Shown: positions 27,503 through 35,708 of the stretch, piece after piece
Position numbering within the stretch: position 1 is the stretch's first letter
Layout of the letters: the number at the start of each line of letters is the position of its first letter
From: Paraburkholderia sp. BL10I2N1
GTDB taxonomy: Bacteria; Pseudomonadota; Gammaproteobacteria; Burkholderiales; Burkholderiaceae
Reading direction: 5' to 3'
Assembly (NCBI RefSeq): GCF_004361815.1
Contig: NZ_SNWA01000002.1
Location: 2,542,001-2,606,000 of the forward strand
DNA: 64,000 bases
Program-made: the position numbers and the translations under genes
The notes under the pieces: model-generated
The model's input: the letters and a program-made list of their open reading frames with translations, nothing else
What the model was told of the DNA's origin: nothing
Database searches by the model: none

Positions 27503-27897
27503 TCAGCCACGCTCGAAACGGATGCCCGGCCCACGCTCGCGATGAGCATGGGCCGTTGCGTTTGCGGGGTGTGCGATCACGCTTGGCAAAGTGGCGTACA
27601 AACCGCTAGCGAATATCGCGTAAGCATAAAGCGATTCATGAAAAGCGCGAGCTATCTGCGCCCGCTCGGTTTTCGAAACGTATCGCCGGATATCAGACGC
27701 TCGCGGACTATTTCCGTGACGCCCGGCCGCCACCGCAATCCGCGAAAAATTACCCTTGCTGCAGCGCGCAACGTCGCCTATACCAATATAGCCGGAGCGC
27801 TTTGACGTATCGAAAAGCGCCTCAGGAAACGGTTACGCCGCGCCGTCAGGCTGGCGGGTTGCTGTGCGGCTACGAGTGTTGTCACGGGGAGAGGCTG
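27503..27897. other. Intergenic region without a supported gene
   Basis: About 395 bases holding the transporter 3' hairpin and the promoter and leader of the PHA-depolymerase-like gene. The in-frame extension of that gene to 27802 has no ribosome-binding site and is not taken as coding. Confidence 0.5.
27527..27555 (+). terminator. Hairpin after the AAHS transporter gene
   Basis: Stem CGGCCCA-C-GCTC / GAGC-A-TGGGCCG with one C-A mismatch and a 5-base loop, 25 bases past the stop. It has an 11-pair G+C-rich stem and no T-run, so it is a probable 3' end structure. Confidence 0.55.
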
Positions 27898-28971
27898 ATG
27901 GCGAGCGATACCGACAATTCGCGCATCGTACAACTGGGCACGTACAACGTTAAGAAGGGCGAGAGTTCGGTTTCCGGGCTTTCTTCGGGAGCCTTCATGA
28001 CGGTGCAATTGCATCTCGCGCATTCCTCCAGTTTTTCCGGCGTCGGCGTCGTGGCCGGCGGCCCGTTTCGTTGCGCCGAATCGTTCCGCGGGGCAGCGCC
28101 GCTCGCCGCGGATGCCTACGTGCAAAGTGCGGAATTCATCTGCATGAGTCCCTTGACCGCGCAAACCGGGCCGAACGCCGGTCATCTTGCGCAGTTGGCC
28201 CGCGAGACGGCGCAGGCAGGCAAGATCGACGAGATCGCAAACCTCGCCGACGACCGGGTGTACCTCTTCACGGGCAGTCGCGACACGGTCGTGTATTCGG
28301 ACGTGGTCAGGTGCACGCAGCAATTCTACGAACGGCTGGGCGTGATACCCAGGAACATCAAGTTTGTGGACACCGTCCCTGCTGGCCATTCGATCATCAC
28401 GGACAACCCTGAAGATTCGCTGCTGGGTGTGAACCAGCCGCCGTACATCAATCAAGGCGACTTCATGCAGTCCCACGAAATTCTGAAACACATCTACGCC
28501 GGCCTGAATGCACCGTCGAAGTACCTGAACGGGCGATTGATACGCTTTGACCAGAGCGAATTCTTCGACGGGAACGAGCGGGCAAGCATGAGCGATTTCG
28601 GTTACGCCTACGTGCCTCGCGCGGTCGAAGAAGAAAAGAAGCCGGCGCGGGTGCACATCGTATTGCACGGTTGCAAGCAGGGCTACGGCTACGTGAACTA
28701 TGTCTACGGCCAGGCCGACGTCGCCAACCAGGCGCCTTATGGCAACCGCTATATCACCACGACGGGCTACAACGAGATGGCGGACAGCAACGACATCATC
28801 GTGCTCTATCCGCAGGCGAAGGGCGCGGACGGCGGTGGTCTGCAAAACCCGGACGGCTGTTGGGACTGGTGGGGCTATACCAGCCTCGACCCCGAGCAGC
28901 CCGACTACTACTCGCGCGACGCCATTCAGATCAAGGCGCTGTATCGCATGTTGAGCCGGCTTGGCGGTTGA
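27898..28971 (+). CDS. PHB depolymerase family esterase (type 2 catalytic domain), no signal peptide
   Basis: Alpha/beta hydrolase of 357 residues in the Esterase_PHB group. The nucleophile elbow is GLSSG with serine 29. Then come GVGVVAGGPFRCAE, VHIVLHGCKQGYGYVNY and NPDGCWDWWGYTSLD, hallmarks of extracellular-type short-chain PHA depolymerases. These enzymes are normally exported, but no signal peptide is visible with the start chosen here (ATG 27898 after GGGAGAGG), and the upstream extension does not supply one. It could act on intracellular polymer or another ester. A phasin-like gene follows 30 bases later. Confidence 0.85.
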   Translation: MASDTDNSRIVQLGTYNVKKGESSVSGLSSGAFMTVQLHLAHSSSFSGVGVVAGGPFRCAESFRGAAPLAADAYVQSAEFICMSPLTAQTGPNAGHLAQLARETAQAGKIDEIANLADDRVYLFTGSRDTVVYSDVVRCTQQFYERLGVIPRNIKFVDTVPAGHSIITDNPEDSLLGVNQPPYINQGDFMQSHEILKHIYAGLNAPSKYLNGRLIRFDQSEFFDGNERASMSDFGYAYVPRAVEEEKKPARVHIVLHGCKQGYGYVNYVYGQADVANQAPYGNRYITTTGYNEMADSNDIIVLYPQAKGADGGGLQNPDGCWDWWGYTSLDPEQPDYYSRDAIQIKALYRMLSRLGG

Positions 28972-29001
28972 CGCCTCCACCTCAAACAAGACGAGCCTGC
29001 C

Positions 29002-29493
29002 ATGGACGACTCTCCGACACCCCCATCTACCTCGCTGGTACCCGCTGCGTCGGCATTACAACGGTCTGTGCCGGCGGCACATGCCGCCGCAGTGCAGGAC
29101 TCGCTGAAAGCCCCCGTCCTGCTGGGCGGCTGGGCGGTCCGTGCCGCGGGTAACGGGATCGACACCGGGAAACTGCTCGCCTTCGGCATGAATCTGCAAA
29201 CCTGGGACGAACTCTTCCAGATGCAGCAGGCAATCCTGCAACGGCTGATGCAGCAACAACAGGACTGGGTGCGAGGCTGGACAGTCTGGAATCAGGAGCG
29301 CGCCAGCATCAAAGGTGCGAACACCGTTTCCAAGTTCGTCGAGCAGGAGTTCAACCTCGTGGCCCAGATCGGTCAGTTGTTCTTCAACCAGACCACTAAT
29401 CTGGTGGCATTGCAGGAGAACGTCGAGGTCGCTTACGCCTATTGGCTCAACGAGAAACTCGGGCCGCTCTCCAGTTCCGTCAAGGGTCGATGA
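29002..29493 (+). CDS. Phasin-like protein
   Basis: A 163-residue protein, mostly helical, with a proline/serine/alanine-rich N-terminus and then long amphipathic helices (TWDELFQMQQAILQRLMQQQ, SKFVEQEFNLVAQIGQLFF, TTNLVALQENVEVAYAYW). Such profiles are typical of phasins and PHA-granule-associated proteins. It lies directly behind a PHB-depolymerase-type esterase in the same direction, which supports a granule-related role. I do not recognise a specific Phasin_2 signature, so it is a best guess. A small hairpin follows before the convergent DUF4148 genes. Confidence 0.55.
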   Translation: MDDSPTPPSTSLVPAASALQRSVPAAHAAAVQDSLKAPVLLGGWAVRAAGNGIDTGKLLAFGMNLQTWDELFQMQQAILQRLMQQQQDWVRGWTVWNQERASIKGANTVSKFVEQEFNLVAQIGQLFFNQTTNLVALQENVEVAYAYWLNEKLGPLSSSVKGR

Positions 29494-29501
29494 TCTGACA
29501 G

Positions 29502-29517
29502 GCGGGACAGCTCCCGC
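29502..29517. terminator. Short hairpin between convergent genes
   Basis: GCGGGA / TCCCGC with a 4-base loop, 8 bases after the phasin-like stop and 14 before the convergent DUF4148 stop. The stem is short but all strong pairs apart from one A-T, and there is no T-run. Confidence 0.4.
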
Positions 29518-29530
29518 GCAGTCGGGCGGC

Positions 29531-29881
29531 TCAACTGCCGAAGAACACATCGCAGAAGCTGACCGGGCCGACGCAGGACGATTGTGCGGCTGCGTGTTTC
29601 GGCGCGCCGGACGACGTCATCCCATTGAGAGGCATACCGCCCACGGCATCATTGGTGACCTGTGCGTGATCCTGCGCCGCCACCCTGGCTTCGGCCGCCT
29701 GGATGTCCGCCGGGTAGTCGGCGTCATCACTCCGCGACGGGTTGTAGCCCGCCTGCTCGACACGCACCAGATCCGCGCGGACCTCGGCGCGAGTGATCTG
29801 GGCTGGGGCGGTCTGAGCAAAGCTGAGAACTGGGGCTGCCAGTGCGCTGACGGCAAGAGTGAGGCAAGCGAGCATCTTCAT
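29531..29881 (-). CDS. DUF4148 secreted small protein, copy 1
   Basis: A 116-residue exported protein with signal peptide MKMLACLTLAVSALAAPV (cleavage after LSFA). The DUF4148 core follows: TRAEVRADLVRVEQAGYNPS, then DADYPADIQAAEARVAAQ. The C-terminus ends SSCVGPVSFCDVFFGS, giving a two-cysteine tail. The family is abundant in Burkholderiaceae and its function is unknown. It is the downstream member of a tandem pair 69 bases apart; the second copy has the same tail pattern. Confidence 0.92.
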   Translation of the reverse strand: MKMLACLTLAVSALAAPVLSFAQTAPAQITRAEVRADLVRVEQAGYNPSRSDDADYPADIQAAEARVAAQDHAQVTNDAVGGMPLNGMTSSGAPKHAAAQSSCVGPVSFCDVFFGS

Positions 29882-29950
29882 GATTGATAGTCCTTGATCG
29901 ACTGGTAGTGAGCGGTTGAGAAATCAACTGCCCGTTGATGAGTGAACGCC

Positions 29951-30304
29951 TTAACTACCGAAGTAGGGCGTGCAGAAACCAGCCCGACCGACGCAGGCGG
30001 CGGCCGGGCTGCCCGTATTGCCGGCAACGCGTGTTGTTACGCGTTGGCCTGCCGCGCTTGAACCCGACATGCCGGTTCCATCACCGCTGTCGTTCCGCTG
30101 TTTCAGATATGCCGCCTCTTGCACGAAGATCGGATTGACGTCGGGGTATGACGTGTCGGTCACGAAGCGGGAGCCGTTGTTTTCCGCCTGGATCAATTCC
30201 TGGCGGATTTCTGCGCGGGTCTTTTCCTGCGCCGACGCGCTAGTCGCGATTCCCGCCGTAGCAAGGAGGATCATCGAAAGAGAGATTGCGAATTTGCCAT
30301 TCAT
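29951..30304 (-). CDS. DUF4148 secreted small protein, copy 2
   Basis: A 117-residue paralogue of the neighbouring gene with signal peptide MNGKFAISLSMILLATAG (cleavage after TSASA). It has TRAEIRQELIQAENNG and DTSYPDVNPIFVQEAAYLKQR in place of the copy 1 core, and the tail AACVGRAGFCTPYFGS, matching the pattern CVGxxxFCxxxFGS. A strong ribosome-binding site (AGGAG) precedes the ATG. It lies upstream of copy 1 and could share its transcript. The paralogues have drifted strongly except in the helix and the cysteine tail. Confidence 0.92.
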   Translation of the reverse strand: MNGKFAISLSMILLATAGIATSASAQEKTRAEIRQELIQAENNGSRFVTDTSYPDVNPIFVQEAAYLKQRNDSGDGTGMSGSSAAGQRVTTRVAGNTGSPAAACVGRAGFCTPYFGS

Positions 30305-30801
30305 GTTGCACTCCTAAATTGTGCTGGATTGATTCCGTCTAACTTCTCAAGGGAAAACTACCCGTGCGGCTTCTATTCCGTGCCTGGAAAATCTGATTCG
30401 GGTTCTGGCAGCGCCCCCGCTGGACTATGTCCGTTCGCGTTAGCGTCTACATGAGGGTGAACACATACCTCCGACGCTTATTCCATTTTTTTTTGCGATC
30501 GATCGTTCGCACGGCAATCAGCCTGCGGAAGGGCGGAAAAGCGACTTCTGGCGGGTGACCGGCCTCTGGTCTCTTTCGTTGCAGGTTTCGCGGTCCGGAA
30601 TATTTCGAACGTGCAGTCAAGCTTGAGTCGGTTCATCATCGGATGTGTCATGAGGCAGACGTGCCACATGCTTTACGTCGACTGGCGGTGCCGGTCGTCA
30701 TGGCGGTCAGTGCGCGGCGCGCTGTTGTACATTTTCAGCCACAGTGATGTGCAGCGTGTCGAAATCGATGTCGGATCCCAGGAACATTCAAGGAGACTGC
30801 G
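30305..30801. other. Divergent promoter region
   Basis: About 497 bases between the DUF4148 pair (minus) and the AroE-like gene (plus). A nine-base T-run occurs at 30486-30494. No supported reading frame or clear operator palindrome is visible. Confidence 0.5.
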
Positions 30802-31635
30802 ATGATCAGCGGAAAGACCACTTTGATTGCCCACCTCGGTTACCCGACTGAGAATTTCAAGGCGCCATTCATCTACAACCCCTGGTTCGAGAAAAAAGGC
30901 ATTGATGCGGTCGTCATGCCGATGGGCGTGCTGGTCGACGATTACCCGACGGTTTTTCCATCGCTGTTCCGCCTGACCAACATTCGTGGCGCACTCGTCA
31001 CGATGCCCCACAAGATCACGACCGTCGGGCTTGTCGATGAAGTGACGCCCACTGCCAGTATTGCGGGCGCTTGCAACGCGGTTCTCAAACGTGAAGACGG
31101 CACGCTGCTCGGCGACCAGTTCGACGGTGCGGGCTTCGTACGGGGTGTCGAACGCAAGGGGCGCGCGCTGAAGGGCGCCCGCGTGCTGGTGCTCGGCAGT
31201 GGCGGGGTGGGCTCGGCGATCGCGGCATCGCTAGCCGGCGCGGGCGTGGCGGAGATGGCGCTCTTCGACACTGCGGAGGCTTCGGTCGAGGCGCTCGCGG
31301 GGCGTCTGCGCAAGCACTACCCGCAACTGGTGGTGACTACCGGCTCGAAAGATCCCGCTGGCTTCGACCTGATCGTGAATGCAACGCCCCTCGGCATGAA
31401 GGAAGGCGATCCGTTGCCATTCGATATCGATCGTATCGCGCCGAACACCTTCGTCGGAGAGGTTGTAATGAAGGCGGAATACACGCCGTTGCTGCAGGCG
31501 GCGCTGGCCAAAGGCTGTCAGGTGCAGGTCGGTACCGACATGTTGTTCGAGATGATTCCGGCTTACCTGGAGTTTTTTGGCTTCGGCACGGCCACGCCCG
31601 ATGCGCTGCGAGCCGTCTCCCAGATCAAACAGTAG
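30802..31635 (+). CDS. Shikimate dehydrogenase-like protein (AroE family, variant substrate site)
   Basis: A 277-residue two-domain NAD(P) oxidoreductase. The catalytic lysine is K71 in TMPHK and the partner aspartate D108 in DQFDGAGF, as in AroE. The nucleotide-binding glycines are LVLGSGGVGSAIA. The canonical N-terminal G-x-P-x-x-H-S-x-S-P motif reads GYPTENFKAP, so the two serines that hold the shikimate carboxylate are replaced by F19 and A21. The redox chemistry is therefore likely, but the substrate may not be shikimate. A strong AAGGAGA precedes the ATG. It opens a quinate/shikimate-like gene island and is convergent with the next gene. Confidence 0.85.
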   Translation: MISGKTTLIAHLGYPTENFKAPFIYNPWFEKKGIDAVVMPMGVLVDDYPTVFPSLFRLTNIRGALVTMPHKITTVGLVDEVTPTASIAGACNAVLKREDGTLLGDQFDGAGFVRGVERKGRALKGARVLVLGSGGVGSAIAASLAGAGVAEMALFDTAEASVEALAGRLRKHYPQLVVTTGSKDPAGFDLIVNATPLGMKEGDPLPFDIDRIAPNTFVGEVVMKAEYTPLLQAALAKGCQVQVGTDMLFEMIPAYLEFFGFGTATPDALRAVSQIKQ

Positions 31636-31678
31636 CTGGGCGCGCCAACTTGCCGACGTGAGCTTGCAGCACCGCTAA

Positions 31679-31716
31679 CCGCCCGCCTGCGCCTGGAATC
31701 GGGCCATGGCGGGCGG
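31679..31716. terminator. Long hairpin between convergent genes
   Basis: CCGCCCGC / GCGGGCGG with a 22-base loop that can itself pair partly (GCCT / GGGC). It lies between the AroE-like stop and the convergent isomerase-like stop, three bases from the latter. There is no T-run. Confidence 0.4.
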
Positions 31717-31718
31717 CA

Positions 31719-32534
31719 TCAAAGCCGCGCCAGTAGCTCGCGGGTCTTGTCGAGCGCAATCTTTGCGCGTTCCAGCGCGCTGACACCCTGTTCGAGCAAT
31801 TGTCGCGTGGGAATCTCGAGGCTTAGCGGCAGGTCGGCGGGCAGCGCGCGCAGAAGGCCGGCCAGGTCGCAGTCGCCGTCACCGGGAAAGCGTCGTTCGT
31901 TGCGCGCCTGCCGCAGGATCTCTGCCATGTCGTTGGGCCGCGGGCCGGCTACATCGCACAACTGGGCGTAGTGAATACGCGAAGCCGGGAGCTTGCGCAG
32001 ATCGTCGAGACGCGATGCCGACCGGTCGAAATGGAAGGCATCGACGAGCACGCAGCCGTTCTCCCGGCCAGCACCTTCGACGATGCGCATGGCCTGCGTC
32101 AGATCGCGTGCATCGGTCCACGGCATGAATTCCAGATGCGGGCGAATGCGATACCGCGCGGCCAGGTCACACAACACCGCAAAGTTTTCGGTGAGCCTGT
32201 GCTCATCGGGATCGTTGCCCGCAACCAGCAATTCGCTTGCGCCGAATTCGGCACCGAGCGCAAGATGCGGTTCGAAGTCAGCGACGACGGTATCGGGCTT
32301 GAGCCGCAGGATTTCGATGTCGAGCACCTTGATGCCGGTGTCGCGAAGGCGCGCAGCGGTCTCGCGGCGCAGATCGGCATCGCGCAGCAGCGGGAAGTGA
32401 TATTCCTCAGGCGTGGCGGGCTCCGTGCGCAGACCGACGTGGCTGTAGCCGGCGCGGGCAGCGACGTCGATCATTTCGGGCGGCGACAGCTCGAGCACGG
32501 TCAGCGCTGCAAGCGACATGATGCGTTGATTCAT
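31719..32534 (-). CDS. Sugar phosphate isomerase/epimerase-like TIM barrel protein
   Basis: Cytoplasmic TIM-barrel protein of 271 residues in the AP_endonuc_2 superfamily, which includes xylose-isomerase-like epimerases and dehydroshikimate dehydratases. AARAGYSHVGLR, DTGIKVLDIEILRLKPD and HLEFMPWTDARDL carry the strands with metal-binding acids; VDAFHFDRSASRL and DGDCDLAGLLRALP complete the site. I chose ATG 32534 because AAAGG is at good spacing; ATG 32540 is only three bases from it. It sits before a KSTD-type FAD dehydrogenase gene on the same strand and may act on the same ring compound. Confidence 0.85.
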   Translation of the reverse strand: MNQRIMSLAALTVLELSPPEMIDVAARAGYSHVGLRTEPATPEEYHFPLLRDADLRRETAARLRDTGIKVLDIEILRLKPDTVVADFEPHLALGAEFGASELLVAGNDPDEHRLTENFAVLCDLAARYRIRPHLEFMPWTDARDLTQAMRIVEGAGRENGCVLVDAFHFDRSASRLDDLRKLPASRIHYAQLCDVAGPRPNDMAEILRQARNERRFPGDGDCDLAGLLRALPADLPLSLEIPTRQLLEQGVSALERAKIALDKTRELLARL

Positions 32535-32575
32535 GAGCATTTACCTTTGGCGTCTGAGGATGGGGTTGAGCGTGG

Positions 32576-34294
32576 CTATTCGTATTGCGTGACGCCCGCC
32601 ATATGGCGCGCGGCGATATAGCCGAACGTGGCGGCAGGCCCGAGGTTGATGCCGCCTGCCGGATAGTAGCCACCCATGATGCTGGCCATGTCGGTGCCTG
32701 CGGCATACAGGCCATCGACAGGCTGACCGGAGGCGTCGAGCACTTGAGCGTGCTCGTTGGTTTTCAGGCCCGCGAACGTCCCAAAGCTTCCTGCCTCTAC
32801 CTTCACGGCGTAGAACGGACCCTGTTCGATCGGCGCGACGCATGGGTTGGGCTTGTGCAAGGCGTCACCCTGTTTGCGGTTGTAAGGAGTCGAACCGCGG
32901 CCGAACTGCGGGTCTTCGCCGTTGCGGGCATGGCCGTTGAAGTCGTCGACGGTCCGGCGCAGGCCGGCAGCGTCGATGCCGCAGGCGATCGCCAGTTCTT
33001 CGATGGTGTTGCCCGTCTTCAGGTAGCCGGAGCGGACGAACGGTCCCACTGGAACCGGGGACGGACGCGAAATCCCCAACCCGTAGCGGCGCTGAAAGGG
33101 ATGGCTGCAGATCAGCCAGGACGCCACTTCTTCGCCGGGGGCGGCCTCGACCATCGCGCGGGCATAGTCGTAATACCCGCCGGCTTCGTTCACGAAGCGC
33201 TGGCCATTGGCCAGCACGCCGATGATTCCGGGTTTGCCGCGCTCGATGATGTGAGGGAAATGCCCGAACGTCCCGTCCTTGTACGGCACCTTTGAAACAG
33301 GACACCACGCCGCGGGCGACGCCAGATCCTGCGCAACGACGCCGCCGACGCTTTCGCCCAGACGCAAACCGTCGCCATTGGCAGCGAGCGGCGGCAAGGC
33401 CAGATGTTCGCGGCCGGTCGGCGTGCGCGGGAACATGGCCTTGCGCCGCTCGATGTCATTGGGAAAGCCGCCGGCGGCCAGCACGACGCCTTTTCGTGCG
33501 CGTATAGCTCGGCGGCCTGTAGCGGTCTCGATCACGGCGCCTGCTACGCGGCCATTTTCGCGGATCAGGCTTCTGGCAGGTGTCGATTCCCTCAACTGCA
33601 CCCCCAGGTCTTCTGCCGACTTTGCCAGCCGCGCCACCAGGGCCACGCCGTTCACAAGATGCATGGCGCGTCCGGTCAAGGCCAGATCGAGAAGGTGTTT
33701 GCTAAAGCGCTTCGTCACGTGGAACAGGGATTTCCACGAGCGGGTCATTGTCAGGAAGGCGGTGAGGTCCGTGCCGGCCATGATCGGCATGCCCATGAAC
33801 GACGTTTCGCGCATGGTCTTGCGCAGGCGCTTGAGCAGCTTGCCGACCTCGTAGGCGTTGTACGGCGCCGCGATCACCGAGCGGCCGCCCGTGCCCGCGC
33901 CCGGCGTGTCGCCATGGATGTCGGCGATCGCATTGCCGTCGGCGAATTGCAGCGAGGTGTGCTTCTCGAAGAAGGACACCATGTTCGGCGCCGCCTCCAG
34001 AAATGCATCCACGAGGGCCGGCCTGAAACGGTCGCCCAATTCATGTTCGAGGTACGTGCGAGGCAGCGAACGATCCTCGACGATGCCCGCCCGTCGTGCG
34101 AGCGGGTTGCACGGCACCCACATCCAGCCGCCGGACCAGGCCGTGGCGCCGCCGAACACCGGGTCTTTCTCGACCACGATCACTTTCTGGCCATGCCAGG
34201 CCGCCGTCACTGCTGCGGCGAAGCCGGCCGCCCCTGAGCCGATGACCAGGACATCGCAGTCTTCGGTGGCTAGCGGGGGAGCGTCGGCAGACAT
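32576..34294 (-). CDS. FAD-dependent dehydrogenase (3-ketosteroid dehydrogenase / fumarate reductase flavoprotein type)
   Basis: Flavoprotein of 572 residues in the FAD_binding_2 family. The dinucleotide motif is GSGAAG (residues 19-24), followed by ATAWSGGWMWVPCNPLARR typical of KSTD-like proteins. The C-terminal FAD-binding end is SIMGGYYPAGGINLGPAATFGYIAARH. Relatives introduce or reduce carbon-carbon double bonds in six-membered rings. I chose ATG 34294 with AAGGA before it; the frame continues open to 34453. It is first in a minus-strand pair with the isomerase-like gene and divergent from an SDR gene. A role in ring desaturation of an alicyclic acid is an inference. Confidence 0.88.
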   Translation of the reverse strand: MSADAPPLATEDCDVLVIGSGAAGFAAAVTAAWHGQKVIVVEKDPVFGGATAWSGGWMWVPCNPLARRAGIVEDRSLPRTYLEHELGDRFRPALVDAFLEAAPNMVSFFEKHTSLQFADGNAIADIHGDTPGAGTGGRSVIAAPYNAYEVGKLLKRLRKTMRETSFMGMPIMAGTDLTAFLTMTRSWKSLFHVTKRFSKHLLDLALTGRAMHLVNGVALVARLAKSAEDLGVQLRESTPARSLIRENGRVAGAVIETATGRRAIRARKGVVLAAGGFPNDIERRKAMFPRTPTGREHLALPPLAANGDGLRLGESVGGVVAQDLASPAAWCPVSKVPYKDGTFGHFPHIIERGKPGIIGVLANGQRFVNEAGGYYDYARAMVEAAPGEEVASWLICSHPFQRRYGLGISRPSPVPVGPFVRSGYLKTGNTIEELAIACGIDAAGLRRTVDDFNGHARNGEDPQFGRGSTPYNRKQGDALHKPNPCVAPIEQGPFYAVKVEAGSFGTFAGLKTNEHAQVLDASGQPVDGLYAAGTDMASIMGGYYPAGGINLGPAATFGYIAARHMAGVTQYE

Positions 34295-34800
34295 CAAGCG
34301 GATTCCTTGCGGCGGTGCGGTTGCTGAGTCGCATGAAGCGGAACAGGGGCTGATGCTGTGTCGATCGGAGAGCGTGACAAGGTGTAGTGCCTCCTTGCAG
34401 CCGCGGAGCGATTGCGGCACGGCGAGTTCAGCCAGGTCGACAGTTTTGCACAAAAATTGGAGTGCTCGTAATAAAATTTTATTGTGGAATTGTATTCAAC
34501 TAAATCGTCAGGCACGGAGGTGATTCTCGTCGAAGGCCTCGATGATCGCCAGCGCCTTCGTTGTGGCGGCAATCCGGTCTTTCCCGTTCATGTTCTCGCT
34601 CCGTATAAACCCGCCTTCAGGGCGAAATTCGCGCGCCGTGCGCGAATAGCGCTCATTCCATGTTGAGAGCCGTTGTTCAAGATCAAGCTATCGCGTACTT
34701 TCTGCACATGCCTTCCTGTCACGCGGCATTGGCGCAGGTTTGGGTCTTACCGAGTGTTTCGACCACCGGACAACTATCTAGTGTGTTCTGCTAATTGCGC
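34295..34800. other. Divergent promoter region of the catabolic island
   Basis: About 506 bases between the FAD dehydrogenase (minus) and SDR (plus) genes. Apart from the palindromic block at 34470-34499 no gene is supported. Short frames near 34484-34666 lack ribosome-binding sites. Confidence 0.5.
34470..34499. promoter_or_regulatory. Overlapping palindromic elements in the SDR / FAD dehydrogenase promoter
   Basis: AATAAAATTTTATT at 34470-34483 is a perfect 14-base palindrome. It is followed at 34485-34499 by TGGAATTGTATTCAA, a near-palindrome resembling IclR-family or GntR-family operators (one mismatched pair in the outer arms). The block sits in AT-rich DNA between the divergent genes. 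Its first 11 bases after 34484 recur at 8954-8964. Confidence 0.4.
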
Positions 34801-35592
34801 ATGATGAATACTTTGGACTCGACTTCCCGCGTTGCGCTCGTGACCGGCGGAATGGGCGGAATCGGCCGGGGTACCGCGCTGGCGCTCGCAGCACGAGGCT
34901 TCGATGTGGTGGTGGCGGATCGGCAGATCGATGCGGCGCGCGCCGACGAACTACGCGCGCAGATTCCGGCGCCGGCGCGTGTGGCTTTTGTCGAAGGCGA
35001 CCTCGCCAGGCTCGACGATCATCCGCGCTTCGTCGCGGACGCTTTCGAGGCGTTCGGCCGTGTCGATGTGCTGGTCAATAACGCGGGCGTCTCGGTGCTG
35101 TCGCGGGGCGATCTGCTGGATGTCTCGCCAGAGAGCTACGACCTGAACTTCAGCGTGAACACCCGAGGCGCATTCTTTCTCACGCAGGCCGTGTGCCGCC
35201 GCATGCTGGCCGACGAGCCAGACGGTGTGGAGAGTGCGCGCTCGGTCATCTTCGTGTCCTCGTCGAATGCGGCTATCGCGGCGCCCGAGCGCGGCGAATA
35301 CGCGATGTCGAAGGCGGCTGTTGCGATGATGTCGAAGCTTTACGCAGTCCGGCTCGCGGCGCACGGCATTGCCGTCTATGAAGTCCGCCCTGGCCTCATC
35401 AAGACGCCCATGACCGAGGTCGCGCAGGAACGCTTCGAACGCCTGCTCGCCGACGGCTTTACCCCGATCAACCGCTGGGGCACGCCGCAGGACGTGGGTC
35501 GCGCGGTAGCGACGATGGCCGCGGGCGACCTGCCATTTACTACTGGAACTGCTATCCAGGTCGATGGCGGCATGCATATCCACTATTACTGA
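34801..35592 (+). CDS. SDR family oxidoreductase (3-oxoacyl-ACP reductase-like)
   Basis: Classical short-chain dehydrogenase of 263 residues. The cofactor motif is ALVTGGMGGIGRGTA and the NNAG motif is VDVLVNNAGVS. The active site is in the VSSSN ... EYAMSKAAVAMM segment (Tyr and Lys of YxxxK). The end VDGGMHIHYY is the family C-terminus. It interconverts an alcohol and a ketone with NAD(P)H. I prefer ATG 34801; the next ATG is 34804 and no clear ribosome-binding site decides. It is followed by a ShiA-like transporter and fits oxidation of a ring hydroxyl in the island's substrate. Confidence 0.9.
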   Translation: MMNTLDSTSRVALVTGGMGGIGRGTALALAARGFDVVVADRQIDAARADELRAQIPAPARVAFVEGDLARLDDHPRFVADAFEAFGRVDVLVNNAGVSVLSRGDLLDVSPESYDLNFSVNTRGAFFLTQAVCRRMLADEPDGVESARSVIFVSSSNAAIAAPERGEYAMSKAAVAMMSKLYAVRLAAHGIAVYEVRPGLIKTPMTEVAQERFERLLADGFTPINRWGTPQDVGRAVATMAAGDLPFTTGTAIQVDGGMHIHYY

Positions 35593-35708
35593 AACAGATC
35601 GAACGTACCTGCAGGATCGGTGAAGCAGGCGCAGTTGCACCGCATCGCTTTTCGCTGACGTGTGGGGAGACACCCACCGCAATTCATTGTCAATCTTGGA
35701 GACGGAAA

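Noticed and set aside
27778..28989. 403-codon minus-strand frame
   Set aside because: Antisense to the PHB-depolymerase-type esterase, which has a GLSSG nucleophile elbow.
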